Positions 25,674-34,526 of a DNA stretch of 64,000 bases are shown here, in pieces. The stretch's first letter is position 1. Each line of letters begins with the position of its first letter. The notes beneath the pieces are model-generated. The model made no database searches and was not told where the DNA came from. It was given only the letters and a program-made list of their open reading frames with translations. Position numbers and translations under genes: made by a program. Source of the stretch: Paenibacillus artemisiicola (GTDB lineage Bacteria; Bacillota; Bacilli; Paenibacillales; Paenibacillaceae); assembly GCF_017652985.1 (NCBI RefSeq), contig NZ_JAGGDJ010000024.1, forward strand, positions 16,485 through 80,484, written 5' to 3'.

Positions 25674-25706
25674 AAGCAATGAAACGACGAGGAGAGGATT
25701 TCCCCT

Positions 25707-27476
25707 ATGCATAGCTTAACGGCAGGCTTGTACGAATACCGGCTGGACAGCGAGGCTTCCCCGTTCCGCGCCAGCCTGCGGATCGAACGCGAAGCGGACG
25801 GCGTCGACATCGTCCATCTGCTGATCGAAGCCGACGAACCGCAGATTCCGCCCCCCTTTACGCTCTCGTGGCACGTCCCGATCATCGACGCGCAGGGCAT
25901 GTGGCATCCCACGGCCAATTTCAACAAAGGCCTGCGGGCCGACTGGGCGCAGCCCTTCGATTCGAAGTCGACGTATTCCGCGCCCGTCGTCAGCCTCTAC
26001 GCCGCTTCGGGCCGCAACCGGCTGACGTTCGCGTTCTCCGACGTGCTGAACGTGATCAAATTCGACGCGGGCGTCAACGAGGAGACCGCCCGGTTCCGCT
26101 GCCTCGTCGCCCTGTTCGACACGCCGACGACGCCGCTGTCCCGCTACGAGGCCGAGCTGCGCGTCGATGCCCGGGACGTTCCGTATTACGAGGCGCTCAA
26201 CGGCGTCAGCCGCTGGTGGGAGACGTACCCGGCCTATGCGCCCGCGCCCGTGCCGGCGGCGGCGCTCGAGCCGATGTATTCGACCTGGTACAGCTTCCAT
26301 CAGCAGCTGACGCCGGAGGCGATCGAGCGCCAGTGCGAGCTCTCCCGCGCGATCGGCTGCGATTCCGTCATCGTCGACGACGGCTGGCAGACGGCGGACA
26401 ACGCCCGCGGCTACGCGTACTGCGGCGACTGGAACGCCTGCGCGGAGAAGATCCCCGACATGAAGGCGCACGTCGCCCGCGTCCACGCGCTCGGCATGCG
26501 CTACCTGCTCTGGTACTCCGTGCCGTTCGTCGGCATTCACAGCGGGGCATGGAGCCGCTTCGAGCACAAGCTGCTGGCGTACATCGACCGCCTGAATACG
26601 GGCGTCCTCGATCCGCGCTACCCGGAGGTGCGGGAATATTTGATCGGGACGTACGAGCGGGCGCTGCTCGAATGGGACCTCGACGGGTTCAAGCTCGATT
26701 TCGTCGACGTGTTCCGCCAGCCGGCCGCCGAGCGCGAGGACGCCGACCCCGGCCGCGACATGGACTCCGTGGCGCAAGCCGTCGACGTCCTGCTAAGCGG
26801 CGTCATCGACCGGCTGCGCGCGATCAAGCCGGAAGTCATGATCGAGTTCCGCCAAGCCTACATCAGCCCGCTCATGCGCAAATACGGCAACATGTTCCGC
26901 GCCGGGGACGTGCCGAACGACGCGCTGCAGAACCGCGCGCACACGATCGACGTCCGGCTGCTCTGCGGCCATACGGCCGCGCATTCGGACATGATCATGT
27001 GGCATCCGGACGAGCCGGCGGAATCCGCGGCGCTGCAGCTGATCAACATCCTGTTCGCCGTGCCGCAGATTTCGGTCCGGCTGGACGCGCTGCCGCGGCG
27101 GCATCAGGAGATGGTCGCCTTCTGGCTCCGGTTCTGGCGCGAGCACCGGGACACGCTCATGGGCGGAGAGCTGGCCCCGCATCATCCCGAGCTCAACTAT
27201 CCGCTCGTGACGGCGCGCGGCGCGCGCGCGTTCATCGCCGCCGCCTACCACGACACGGTCGTCGGGCTGCCCGGCGGACGGCCGGAGACGATCATCCTCG
27301 TCAACGGCACGCGCGGCGGGCGCTTGGTCGCGGAAGCGGCGGAGGAGATCGGCCCGCGTTCCGTCCGCGTCCTGGATTGCTGCGGCGAGGAGATCGACGC
27401 GTACTCGCTGGACGGTCTGAAGGGGCTTCGGGCGTTCGACGTGCCCGCTTCGGGCCTCGTGATCCTGCAAGCGTAA
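25707..27476 (+). CDS. GH36-type alpha-galactosidase-like glycosidase
   Basis: A 589-residue cytosolic clan GH-D enzyme. The N-terminal beta-supersandwich is followed by a TIM barrel starting at PMYSTWYSFHQQLTPEAI (about 190). The strand-3/4 region has CDSVIVDDGWQTAD (about 218-231). The nucleophile Asp is expected in LDGFKLDFVDVF (about 328-339). The acid/base region is probably MFRAGDVPNDALQNR (about 396-410), although it differs from the classic SSGGGRxD motif, so the exact linkage is uncertain. AGGAGAGG precedes the ATG. It is controlled by the divergent AraC regulator and ends in the terminator at 27598-27632. Confidence 0.88.
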   Translation: MHSLTAGLYEYRLDSEASPFRASLRIEREADGVDIVHLLIEADEPQIPPPFTLSWHVPIIDAQGMWHPTANFNKGLRADWAQPFDSKSTYSAPVVSLYAASGRNRLTFAFSDVLNVIKFDAGVNEETARFRCLVALFDTPTTPLSRYEAELRVDARDVPYYEALNGVSRWWETYPAYAPAPVPAAALEPMYSTWYSFHQQLTPEAIERQCELSRAIGCDSVIVDDGWQTADNARGYAYCGDWNACAEKIPDMKAHVARVHALGMRYLLWYSVPFVGIHSGAWSRFEHKLLAYIDRLNTGVLDPRYPEVREYLIGTYERALLEWDLDGFKLDFVDVFRQPAAEREDADPGRDMDSVAQAVDVLLSGVIDRLRAIKPEVMIEFRQAYISPLMRKYGNMFRAGDVPNDALQNRAHTIDVRLLCGHTAAHSDMIMWHPDEPAESAALQLINILFAVPQISVRLDALPRRHQEMVAFWLRFWREHRDTLMGGELAPHHPELNYPLVTARGARAFIAAAYHDTVVGLPGGRPETIILVNGTRGGRLVAEAAEEIGPRSVRVLDCCGEEIDAYSLDGLKGLRAFDVPASGLVILQA

Positions 27477-27597
27477 GCCGTCTCAGCCGCGGCGGAACGC
27501 GGATTACGAGCGGAATTGACCGCATGAACGATTCGCATCCCTAACCGTTAACCGCGCAAAGGCCCATAGCCGCGATCGGCCGGATGAGCCTGAGCGG

Positions 27598-27632
27598 AAG
27601 CTGTTTCCGGCAGCCTGCCGGGGCAGCTTTTT
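27598..27632 (+). terminator. Intrinsic terminator of the GH36 gene
   Basis: AAGCTG (27598-27603) pairs with CAGCTT, with an inner CCGGCA/TGCCGG stem, followed by TTTTTC. Confidence 0.8.
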
Positions 27633-27725
27633 CAATTTTCCGGCGTATCCGGATCGTGATGGAAAACAATAATTTGGTATACTAAAAATAGCCATTTTTA
27701 TAAAATTTTAAAAGGGAGGCTGCCC

Positions 27726-28778
27726 ATGGAACACCATAAAGAGGCGAATCATTTATCCGATATTCGTAATTTATTTGAAGGCATGAAAGGACATAATTTT
27801 GGATTGCCGGATTGCATAGCGTTTATTTCGGAACGCTTAGACGCGCACGAAGCGCTTGATTTTTGGACGATTGCCGCGATTACCGGCGATACCGTCGCGC
27901 AGGTTTACAACCATTATTCGACTACCGGCTGCGATTATTGCGTGTCGGGGTATCTAGCAGGGCCGGAACATATCGCGCATGTATTCGACGTGCTCGGTTA
28001 TCGCCATGAATACGTTAAAGCCGCGCGAATCATCGCCGATCGGACCGTTTATCTGCGGAAAATAGCAGAGTCCATCGACAAGGGCATCCCGGTGCTCGTC
28101 AAATCCAATCTTAACGATATCCCGGCATGGGAATCCGACGCGGGGACGTACGTTCTGATTGTCGGATACGAACACGGCGGAAAAACGGTGAAATTGCTTT
28201 TACATGACACCGTTACGATCGACTATGAAATAAATGATGGGAATAAGTTGGATTTGATATTTATCGGCGACAAACAACGCGAGGTTTCCCTTCAGGATAT
28301 CTATCTGAAGGTCATGAAGAACATGCCGCATTGGCTAACGCTGCCGGCACGAGACGGTATGTTTTTTGGCGCTGCGGCGTTCCGTGAATGGGCCGACGAC
28401 ATTGAAGCCGGGCGATTCGAGGATGAAAGCCTTGGACTATGGGAGAATTACGGCGTTTACGTCTGCAACCTTGCCACGAGCGGAGGCGAGCCTACCTACA
28501 TCTTCAGCAAGCTCGCGGAGATCGATCCCGCCTATTCGGAGTGGGGGCTGTTAGGCGAAAACATACAAGAGCTGCTGCCCGCGGAAACGCCGACGGGCGG
28601 AAGAAGCCGATTGTGGATCCAACTGGAAGAGATGGGCGGCGGGATGAATATGAACGATGTTAAAGCTACGATGCGCGATAAAGAAAAACGTTCCAACGTC
28701 GCCGCCGCTCTCCGCGATTATGCGAAACGGCTCGATCAAGCGCTTGAATTAATGGAAGAAGACTTGCGTCGATTATAA
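27726..28778 (+). CDS. BtrH-like / C39-like papain-fold hypothetical protein
   Basis: A 350-residue protein of an uncharacterised Firmicute family related to BtrH N-terminal and C39-type peptidase folds. NFGLPDCIAFISERL (about 24-38) carries the candidate nucleophilic Cys, then FWTIAAITGDTVAQVYNHY. The strand GTYVLIVGYE and the LLLHDT turn (about 140-161) match the His/Asp side of the fold. The C-terminus is a helical bundle ending in a coiled coil (KRSNVAAALRDYAKRLDQAL). It is visibly AT-richer than its neighbours, with many A/T third positions, which suggests acquisition by transfer. GGGAGG 7 bases before the ATG and a TATACT upstream support expression. Substrate or ligand unknown. Confidence 0.6.
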   Translation: MEHHKEANHLSDIRNLFEGMKGHNFGLPDCIAFISERLDAHEALDFWTIAAITGDTVAQVYNHYSTTGCDYCVSGYLAGPEHIAHVFDVLGYRHEYVKAARIIADRTVYLRKIAESIDKGIPVLVKSNLNDIPAWESDAGTYVLIVGYEHGGKTVKLLLHDTVTIDYEINDGNKLDLIFIGDKQREVSLQDIYLKVMKNMPHWLTLPARDGMFFGAAAFREWADDIEAGRFEDESLGLWENYGVYVCNLATSGGEPTYIFSKLAEIDPAYSEWGLLGENIQELLPAETPTGGRSRLWIQLEEMGGGMNMNDVKATMRDKEKRSNVAAALRDYAKRLDQALELMEEDLRRL

Positions 28779-28927
28779 GTAACCGTGCGCGTTGTTCGAA
28801 TTTGGCTGGAAATCAGTGGCCGTTGCGGCAAGCGATGTGCGCCGCCACCGCTTGCTGCATTGCCGCTCCTACTTACGCCGTTTGAAGCACAGGCATGCTC
28901 GGCCGTCATGCGCGCACGGCTGGCCGG

Positions 28928-30526
28928 TCAATGATAATCCCGGTACTCCTGCGGCGTGCAGCCGACCAGCTTCTTGAACAAGTAGGTGAAATACGCGGAC
29001 GTCTGGATGCCGACCCGGTCCGCCACCTCGTAGACCTTGATGCCCGGGTCCTTCAGCAGCTCGCGCGCCCGCTGGATGCGGGTTTCCTGGACGAACTCGG
29101 AGATCGTCTTGCCCATCTCGCGCTTGAACAGGACGCTGAGGTAGCTCGCGTTCAGGCTGAACGCCTCCGCCAGCTGCTTGACCGTCCAGTTCTCCTGCAG
29201 CCGCTCCTCGATGAAGTCCGCGATCCGCCGGACGAGGTTATGCTGCTGGTTCTGGCGTTCCTTCTTCTCGACCGTCATGTACCGGTCCACGTAATCGACC
29301 AGCAGCAGGATGATCTGCCCCGTGCTGCCGCAGTCGAGCATCCGCCGCCACATGAGGATGTTCATCTCGCCGTCCGCGTCGTCCTTCCACTTCAGGTTCC
29401 GGATCAGCTCGCTCAGGAAGCTCATGCCGAACGCCTGCACGTACGAGAAGGACGCCGGCTCCTGGGCCAGCAGCGCGTCGAGGATCCGGTTCATGTACGC
29501 CCCGACCTTGGCGGAGTCTCCCGATTCCATCAGCTTCAGGATCGTCGGCATGAATTCCTCGCGGAGCCGGAAATCCCGGAATTCGCTGCGATCCGCGTAA
29601 TCGTGCCGGACGATCTGCCCGTCCGCGACGAGCCGCGCCTTCGCCATCATGAACTTGATCTCCTTGTAATGCAGCGGCACGTCCTCCCACCGGCTGCCCG
29701 CCCGGCCGCAGCCGACGGTCGCCGAAGCGCCGTACTGCTCGAGCAGCATCCCCTGGACGAACGGCAGCCGCTTCTCGGTCCGCGCCCGCGCCTCCGGCGT
29801 CTGCCCGAAGAGCAGGACGGCGATCTCGTCCGGCGTGAGCTGCGCGAGGAACAGCGGCTCGGCGCCGTCGCCGGACAAGCCGACCTCGACCGTCTGCTTG
29901 AAGCCGCTCGCGAGCAGGATCCGGTCCTTCGCGTCCTTGCCCGACGACAGAAAATGGTCCAGCCCGAACACGACGAGCTGGAAGCCGCGCGCGACGTCCG
30001 GCAGCGCCATGAGGCCGTTCCAGGAGGCGAGCATCTCGTCCGTCTGCGGAATTTCCGCGATCAGGTCGTTCACGAACCGCTCCTTCACGAGCTTCAGGCT
30101 CTCGGACACCTTCTTCTCCAGCTCGCTCGTCTGGTCGACGAGGCTGCGCATCTTCTCGAGCGTCTCGCGGAAGCCCGCGAGCCGGCCCGACACCTCGTCC
30201 ATCTTCAGCGGCTTGAGCACGTACGCCTGCGCGCCGACGTGGATCGCGTCCTGCACGAACTCGAATTCGTTGTAGCCGCTGATCATCAGCACCTGCAGAT
30301 GCGGATGCAGCTTCTTCGCCTCCGCCACCAGCTCGATGCCGTTCATGCCGGGCATCGAGACGTCGGAGATGAGCACGTCGAAGGCCGACGCGCGCATGGC
30401 GTCCAGCGCCTCCTCGGCCGATTCCATCGTCGCCGGCTTGTCGTACCCGAGTCCCCGCCAGTCGACGTAGCGGACCAAGCCTTGGATGTTGGATGGCTCG
30501 TCGTCCACGATAAGCACCTTGAGCAT
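28928..30526 (-). CDS. YesN-type response regulator with AraC DNA-binding domain
   Basis: A 532-residue regulator. The receiver domain (1-120) has acidic pair Asp9/Asp10 in LIVDDEPSN, the phosphoacceptor Asp in VLISDVSMPGMNG (about 55) and Lys in YVLKPLK (about 104). A long central helical region follows. The C-terminal AraC double HTH has WTVKQLAEAFSLNASYLSVLFK and VADRVGIQTSAYFTYLFKKL. The start ATG directly follows the kinase stop (TAGATG) and its AGGAGGG site lies inside the kinase gene, so the two are translationally coupled. It probably activates the adjacent ABC importer operon. Confidence 0.95.
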   Translation of the reverse strand: MLKVLIVDDEPSNIQGLVRYVDWRGLGYDKPATMESAEEALDAMRASAFDVLISDVSMPGMNGIELVAEAKKLHPHLQVLMISGYNEFEFVQDAIHVGAQAYVLKPLKMDEVSGRLAGFRETLEKMRSLVDQTSELEKKVSESLKLVKERFVNDLIAEIPQTDEMLASWNGLMALPDVARGFQLVVFGLDHFLSSGKDAKDRILLASGFKQTVEVGLSGDGAEPLFLAQLTPDEIAVLLFGQTPEARARTEKRLPFVQGMLLEQYGASATVGCGRAGSRWEDVPLHYKEIKFMMAKARLVADGQIVRHDYADRSEFRDFRLREEFMPTILKLMESGDSAKVGAYMNRILDALLAQEPASFSYVQAFGMSFLSELIRNLKWKDDADGEMNILMWRRMLDCGSTGQIILLLVDYVDRYMTVEKKERQNQQHNLVRRIADFIEERLQENWTVKQLAEAFSLNASYLSVLFKREMGKTISEFVQETRIQRARELLKDPGIKVYEVADRVGIQTSAYFTYLFKKLVGCTPQEYRDYH

Positions 30527-32470
30527 CTATGCTTCCCTCCTGATCGCCGGCTCTTCGGCGCTGGCCGGGAACGCGACGGACGCGTGCGTCCACGCGCCGG
30601 CCTCGCTCTCGATCGTCAGCGCCGCGCCGCTGCCGAAGTACAGCGCGAGCCGTTCTTTGATGTTGGGCGTGCCGAACCCGCCGCCCTTGCCGACATGGGT
30701 GCCCCGCTCGATCTCCCGGAGCACGGACGCCGGTATGCCTTGGCCGTTGTCGAAGACGGACATCCGGATCGTCTCCCCGTCCCGGACGACCGCGATGCGG
30801 ATGACGGCGTCCGGCCGCCGCGTGATCGCGCCGTGCAGGTAGCAGTTCTCCACGATCGGCTGCAGGACGGTCTTGATCGTGTAGCAGTCCAGCGCCTCGT
30901 CGTCGATGTCCCATTCGACGCGCACCTTGTCCGGATACCGGAACTGGCAGATGTCCAGATACGCCCGCACGTGCTCGAGCTCGTCCCGGACGCGGATGAC
31001 GCTGATCCGGTTGTTCAGCGTAATCCGATAGAACGTCGTCAGCGCGTCGATGATCCGGATCTGCTCCCCGTCGTCCGCGTCCATCGCCCGCCAGCGCAGC
31101 AGGCCGAGGGAATTGTAGATGAAGTGCGGATTGATCTGCGCCTGCAGCGCCTTGAACGCCTGCTCCTTCTCCGCGAGGCTCGACTTCGTGATGTCCTCGA
31201 CCAGCTTGCCGAGCCGCTCGGACATGAGGTTAAAGCGGTTCTCGAGCTCGCCGAGCTCGTCGTTCTCGCTGTAACGGACCGCCGCTTCGAATTCCCCGCG
31301 CGACAGGTCGCCCATGCGCGTCCCCAGCTTGCGGATCCGCCGGACGATGTTGCGGACGATCGTCGTCATCAAGGACAGCGACAGCAGCAGGAAGAACGTG
31401 ATGATGCCGACGATCAGGATGAGAATCATCCGGTTCTGGTTGTCGAGGTGCTTCGTGCGCATGAGCGCCACGAGCGTCCAATGCGAGGACAGCGGCTGCG
31501 TCATGAGCATGTCCTTCGTGCCGGCCAGGTCGAGCGTGCCGACGTCCGGCGCCTGCTTGGACGAAGACGGGGACGACGGCGCTTTGGTTGCGCCGGGCAC
31601 TTCGGCCGCATCGGGCGCTTCGGCCGCACCCGGCGCTTCAAGCGCATCCGGCCCGGCCGCGCCAAGCCCTTCGAGCGCATCGGAGCCTGCGGCCGATCCG
31701 GCCGATCCGGCCTCCGGCCAATCGTTCATTTGCAAGCGCTTGCCGATTTCCGCGCGGTTCGTCGCCGCCAGGATGCGCCGGTTGTCGTCCACGATATAGA
31801 GGCTGCCGTCGTTGAACGGATGGTCCAGCAGCTCGCCGAAGACGGCGTCGTAATTCAGCAAAATGTACACCATCCCGAGCAGCTCGCCCGAGTTGTCGAT
31901 GATCTTGCGCGTCAGGACGCTCTGGTTCGGCTTGCCCGGCACGCTGCTCCAGAACAGCGGATTCGGCGAGCGCTTCGCCCGTTCGTACCAGGCCTGCTCG
32001 TCCATGCCGGCGAGCTGCCGCCCCGCTTCCGGCCGCCAGAGCAGCTGGCCGTCCTCCACCAGCGTCCCGTTCGTATGATAGATGCGGAAATCCGCGATCC
32101 CGGGCAAATATTTGCTCGTGATCGTGAACGTCCGGTCCACGTAATTGACCGTGTCCACGTTCTCGGACATGTCCGCGTAGTCGCGCCCGAGCCGGGCGAT
32201 GAGCTCGCCGTCGGTCGCCGTCCGGACCGCCAGCAGGTCATAGCTCTTCTTGCTGAAATCGACGACCTGCGCCGTCTGCTGCACCGCTTCCTCCGCCGTG
32301 CTCACGTAGCTGTGGTGAAAGCTGCGGATGACCAGATAGACGGCCCCGCTGCTCAGCACGAGCGTCGGCAGCAGCAGGATCAGCACGTAGAGCACGACGA
32401 TCTTGCCGCGGAGGCTCAAGCTGCGGGTGAAGCCCAGTATCCATTTGTCGAGTCCCAGTCGCAGTCGCAA
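30527..32470 (-). CDS. YesM-type sensor histidine kinase
   Basis: A 647-residue membrane kinase. TM1 is VVLYVLILLLPTLVLSSGAV, followed by an extracytoplasmic dCache-like sensor of about 300 residues, TM2 MILILIVGIITFFLLLSLSL, HAMP, His_kinase (ALQAQINPHFIYNSLGLLRW with the phosphoacceptor His) and HATPase (PIVENCYLHGA, VFDNGQGIP, GGFGTPNIKERL). An unusual Ala/Pro/Glu-rich insert of about 55 residues interrupts the sensor domain and is encoded by imperfect 18-base repeats (31600-31653). The TTG start at 32470 is chosen because the promoter -10 box lies inside any longer frame and GGGGAGGG is correctly placed. It is coupled to the response regulator. Confidence 0.93.
   Translation of the reverse strand: MRLRLGLDKWILGFTRSLSLRGKIVVLYVLILLLPTLVLSSGAVYLVIRSFHHSYVSTAEEAVQQTAQVVDFSKKSYDLLAVRTATDGELIARLGRDYADMSENVDTVNYVDRTFTITSKYLPGIADFRIYHTNGTLVEDGQLLWRPEAGRQLAGMDEQAWYERAKRSPNPLFWSSVPGKPNQSVLTRKIIDNSGELLGMVYILLNYDAVFGELLDHPFNDGSLYIVDDNRRILAATNRAEIGKRLQMNDWPEAGSAGSAAGSDALEGLGAAGPDALEAPGAAEAPDAAEVPGATKAPSSPSSSKQAPDVGTLDLAGTKDMLMTQPLSSHWTLVALMRTKHLDNQNRMILILIVGIITFFLLLSLSLMTTIVRNIVRRIRKLGTRMGDLSRGEFEAAVRYSENDELGELENRFNLMSERLGKLVEDITKSSLAEKEQAFKALQAQINPHFIYNSLGLLRWRAMDADDGEQIRIIDALTTFYRITLNNRISVIRVRDELEHVRAYLDICQFRYPDKVRVEWDIDDEALDCYTIKTVLQPIVENCYLHGAITRRPDAVIRIAVVRDGETIRMSVFDNGQGIPASVLREIERGTHVGKGGGFGTPNIKERLALYFGSGAALTIESEAGAWTHASVAFPASAEEPAIRREA
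31600..31653 (-). repeat. 18-base in-frame tandem repeat in the kinase sensor domain
   Basis: CTTCGGCCGCATCGGGCG (31600), CTTCGGCCGCACCCGGCG (31618) and CTTCAAGCGCATCCGGCC (31636) are successive units, with weaker copies on both sides. They encode the Ala/Pro-rich insert and keep the frame. Confidence 0.7.
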
Positions 32471-32493
32471 GGCTCCCTCCCCTTTCTCCACGG

Positions 32494-32522
32494 AGTATAG
32501 CACACGTTCGCGCCGCGGTTAA
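32494..32522 (-). promoter_or_regulatory. Promoter of the kinase-regulator pair
   Basis: TTAACC (minus strand, 32517-32522) and TATACT (32494-32499) are 17 bases apart, between the terminator of the substrate-binding gene and the kinase ribosome site. Confidence 0.6.
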
Positions 32523-32566
32523 CCGGAAGCCTCCCCCTGCCGCGCGTCCCCTCCGCAATCGTGCCG

Positions 32567-32599
32567 AAAGGGAAGCCGTCTTCGCGACGGCTCCCCTTT
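32567..32599 (-). terminator. Intrinsic terminator of the LplA-type binding-protein gene
   Basis: AAAGGGAAGCCGTC (32567-32580) pairs with GACGGCTCCCCTTT (32586-32599) with one wobble; it lies 77 bases after the stop codon. The T tail is short (CTTTCGG), so some readthrough into the kinase gene is likely. Confidence 0.75.
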
Positions 32600-32675
32600 A
32601 ATGAAGCAAAATCCATGCTTATGCGGTTGTTGCCCCGCCGGTACCTTCAAGCCGGCGCCATGCGGCGCGGGCGCG

Positions 32676-34397
32676 TCAGCCGTTGGACGCGGCCGTCTGC
32701 TCCTGCAGCGTCGCGTTCCACTCCTGCTTGAGCTCGCTCCAGTGGGCGCGCTTCTCGAGCGCGGACTGGAAGTCGGACCATGCCGCTTCGAACGCCTTGT
32801 CGTCCTTGGCCATGAGCAGCTTCGCCTTGTACTCCTTGCGGACGTTCTCGAGCTCCGGCAAATATTTCTCCCAGAGGCCGCCCGGCTTCGCCTTCACCAT
32901 GTCGTACGGCTCCGCGACGCGGACGCCGCCCATCTTGCCGATTGCCTGCGTGAAGTCGATCGTCTTCTGCCGGCCCTTCGGCTCGGTCAGGGCGTAGTTC
33001 CACCACGGGTACCATTCGTTGCTGTAGGACGAGATGGCGTACAGAGCCGGGTTCGTGCTCGCGATCTTCGCCGCGTCGCCCGAATCGTGCAGCTTCTGGT
33101 AGTTCTCGTCCGTGAATTTCCACAGGCCGAGCGGCTTATCCACCCAGTCCCAGAATACGCCGGCCGGCCCTTCGTTCGCGACCTGCTGCTGCTCCGGCTT
33201 CGGCGTCAGCATGTAGTCGACGAACTTCAGAATCGCGCCCAGGTTCTTCGTGTTCTTGCTGATGTACAGGTCATTGCCCGGGTACGGGTTGACGATCTGG
33301 TTCGAGCCGATCTTGCCGACGCCCGGTACCTGCGGATACGGGATCGTGTCGATGTACCACGCCGGCTCCGTCGGCCCGTCCAGGATCTCCCAGATGTGCG
33401 CGTCCATGTTGAAGAATCCGCCGACGTTCATCGCGATGCGGCCGGACTTCGTTTTCTCCTTGTACCGCTCCGCCTTGTCCGTGATCGCCTCGGCGTCGAT
33501 CAGGCCTTCGCGGTACATCTTGTTCATCCATTGGTAGGCGGCCTTGTACTGCGGATTGTCATAGATGAATTCGTAGCTGCCGTCGTCCTTCTTCTGCACC
33601 GGGATGACGCCGCCGGCGGTCGCGGTCGACACGCCGAACGTGCTCAGAATGATGTTCTCGTCGTTCGCGTCCGAGAGGAAGCTGAGCGGGATGAGCGCCT
33701 TGCCCGACGCGTCCTTCTGCTTGGCCGCGGCGCGCAGGAAGTTCTCGATGCCGTCGATCGTCTTCAGGTCGTCCATCGTCATGCCGGTCTTGTCGAGCAC
33801 GTCCTTGCGCACGAACCAGCCCCCCGAAGCCCAGCCCGGCCATGGATCGGACGGATTCTGGTCGAACCAGGTCGGGATCGACCAGATATGGCCGTCCTTG
33901 TCCTTCATCGCGTCGAGGTACAGCTTCGGAATGGACGCGAGGCCCGGGTATTTGTCCGGCATGTCGAAGTACTGCTCGACCGGCATGATGCTGCCCGAGC
34001 GGATCATCGAGGAGTTGACGATGTCGCTGCGGCCGAACAGCGCCGCGTCGTCGAAGCCGCCGGTGTTCAGCTTCAGGTTGAGCGCCGTCATGGCGTCGCC
34101 CTGCGTCGACTCCAGCTGGACGTCGATGCCCGGCTCGTGCTCCCGCCAATACTTCTGGACCATGCTGTCGTTGTTGATCGTCGCGGTCCAGCCGAGCCAT
34201 AATTTGAACGCTTTGGAATCGCCCGCGTCCGGAGCCGCGCCCGCCGTCTGGTTCGCGTTCGCGCCGCCGTTCTGGCCGGCCGGCGCGTTGTCCGCCGCGT
34301 TCCCGCCGGAGTTGCCGCCGCTCGAGCACGCCGTCAGGCCGAGCACGAGCGCCGTCAGGGCGGCCGCCATACTCTTTCTTCCCATAAGCCTTGTCAT
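32676..34397 (-). CDS. LplA-type extracellular solute-binding lipoprotein
   Basis: A 573-residue binding protein of the large (over 500-residue) LplA-like class found with LplB/LplC permeases in Paenibacillus. The signal peptide ends in the lipobox LGLTACSSGG. A Gly/Asn/Ala linker is followed by the family-1-type fold with FKLWLGWTATINNDSMVQKY, MPVEQYFDMPDKYPGLASI and DGHIWSIPTWF. Such proteins capture oligosaccharides or uronides. The start at 34397 has AAAGGGG upstream; a second ATG at 34385 is possible. It follows two permease genes but has its own -10 box (34425-34430), allowing higher expression than the permeases. Confidence 0.93.
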   Translation of the reverse strand: MTRLMGRKSMAAALTALVLGLTACSSGGNSGGNAADNAPAGQNGGANANQTAGAAPDAGDSKAFKLWLGWTATINNDSMVQKYWREHEPGIDVQLESTQGDAMTALNLKLNTGGFDDAALFGRSDIVNSSMIRSGSIMPVEQYFDMPDKYPGLASIPKLYLDAMKDKDGHIWSIPTWFDQNPSDPWPGWASGGWFVRKDVLDKTGMTMDDLKTIDGIENFLRAAAKQKDASGKALIPLSFLSDANDENIILSTFGVSTATAGGVIPVQKKDDGSYEFIYDNPQYKAAYQWMNKMYREGLIDAEAITDKAERYKEKTKSGRIAMNVGGFFNMDAHIWEILDGPTEPAWYIDTIPYPQVPGVGKIGSNQIVNPYPGNDLYISKNTKNLGAILKFVDYMLTPKPEQQQVANEGPAGVFWDWVDKPLGLWKFTDENYQKLHDSGDAAKIASTNPALYAISSYSNEWYPWWNYALTEPKGRQKTIDFTQAIGKMGGVRVAEPYDMVKAKPGGLWEKYLPELENVRKEYKAKLLMAKDDKAFEAAWSDFQSALEKRAHWSELKQEWNATLQEQTAASNG

Positions 34398-34424
34398 GCG
34401 CTGCTTTCCCCTTTCTGTCTCTCC

Positions 34425-34430
34425 ATTATA
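34425..34430 (-). promoter_or_regulatory. -10 box in front of the binding-protein gene
   Basis: A perfect TATAAT in the 129-base gap between the second permease and the binding-protein gene. No good -35 box at the right distance, consistent with activator dependence or a relaxed internal promoter. Confidence 0.4.
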
Positions 34431-34526
34431 TATGGTGTTTCCGTACACCCGCTTGGAAATGGAACCAATTTCCAGCACGCGCGAGCAGGCCGCGCGAGCC
34501 GCTCCTGCAAGCCGCTGCCCCGCTGC

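Noticed and set aside
28895..32500. A 1201-codon open frame on the plus strand
   Set aside because: It is antisense to the well-supported histidine kinase and response regulator, has Arg/Leu/Asp-rich composition without motifs, and arises from G/C third positions of the real genes.
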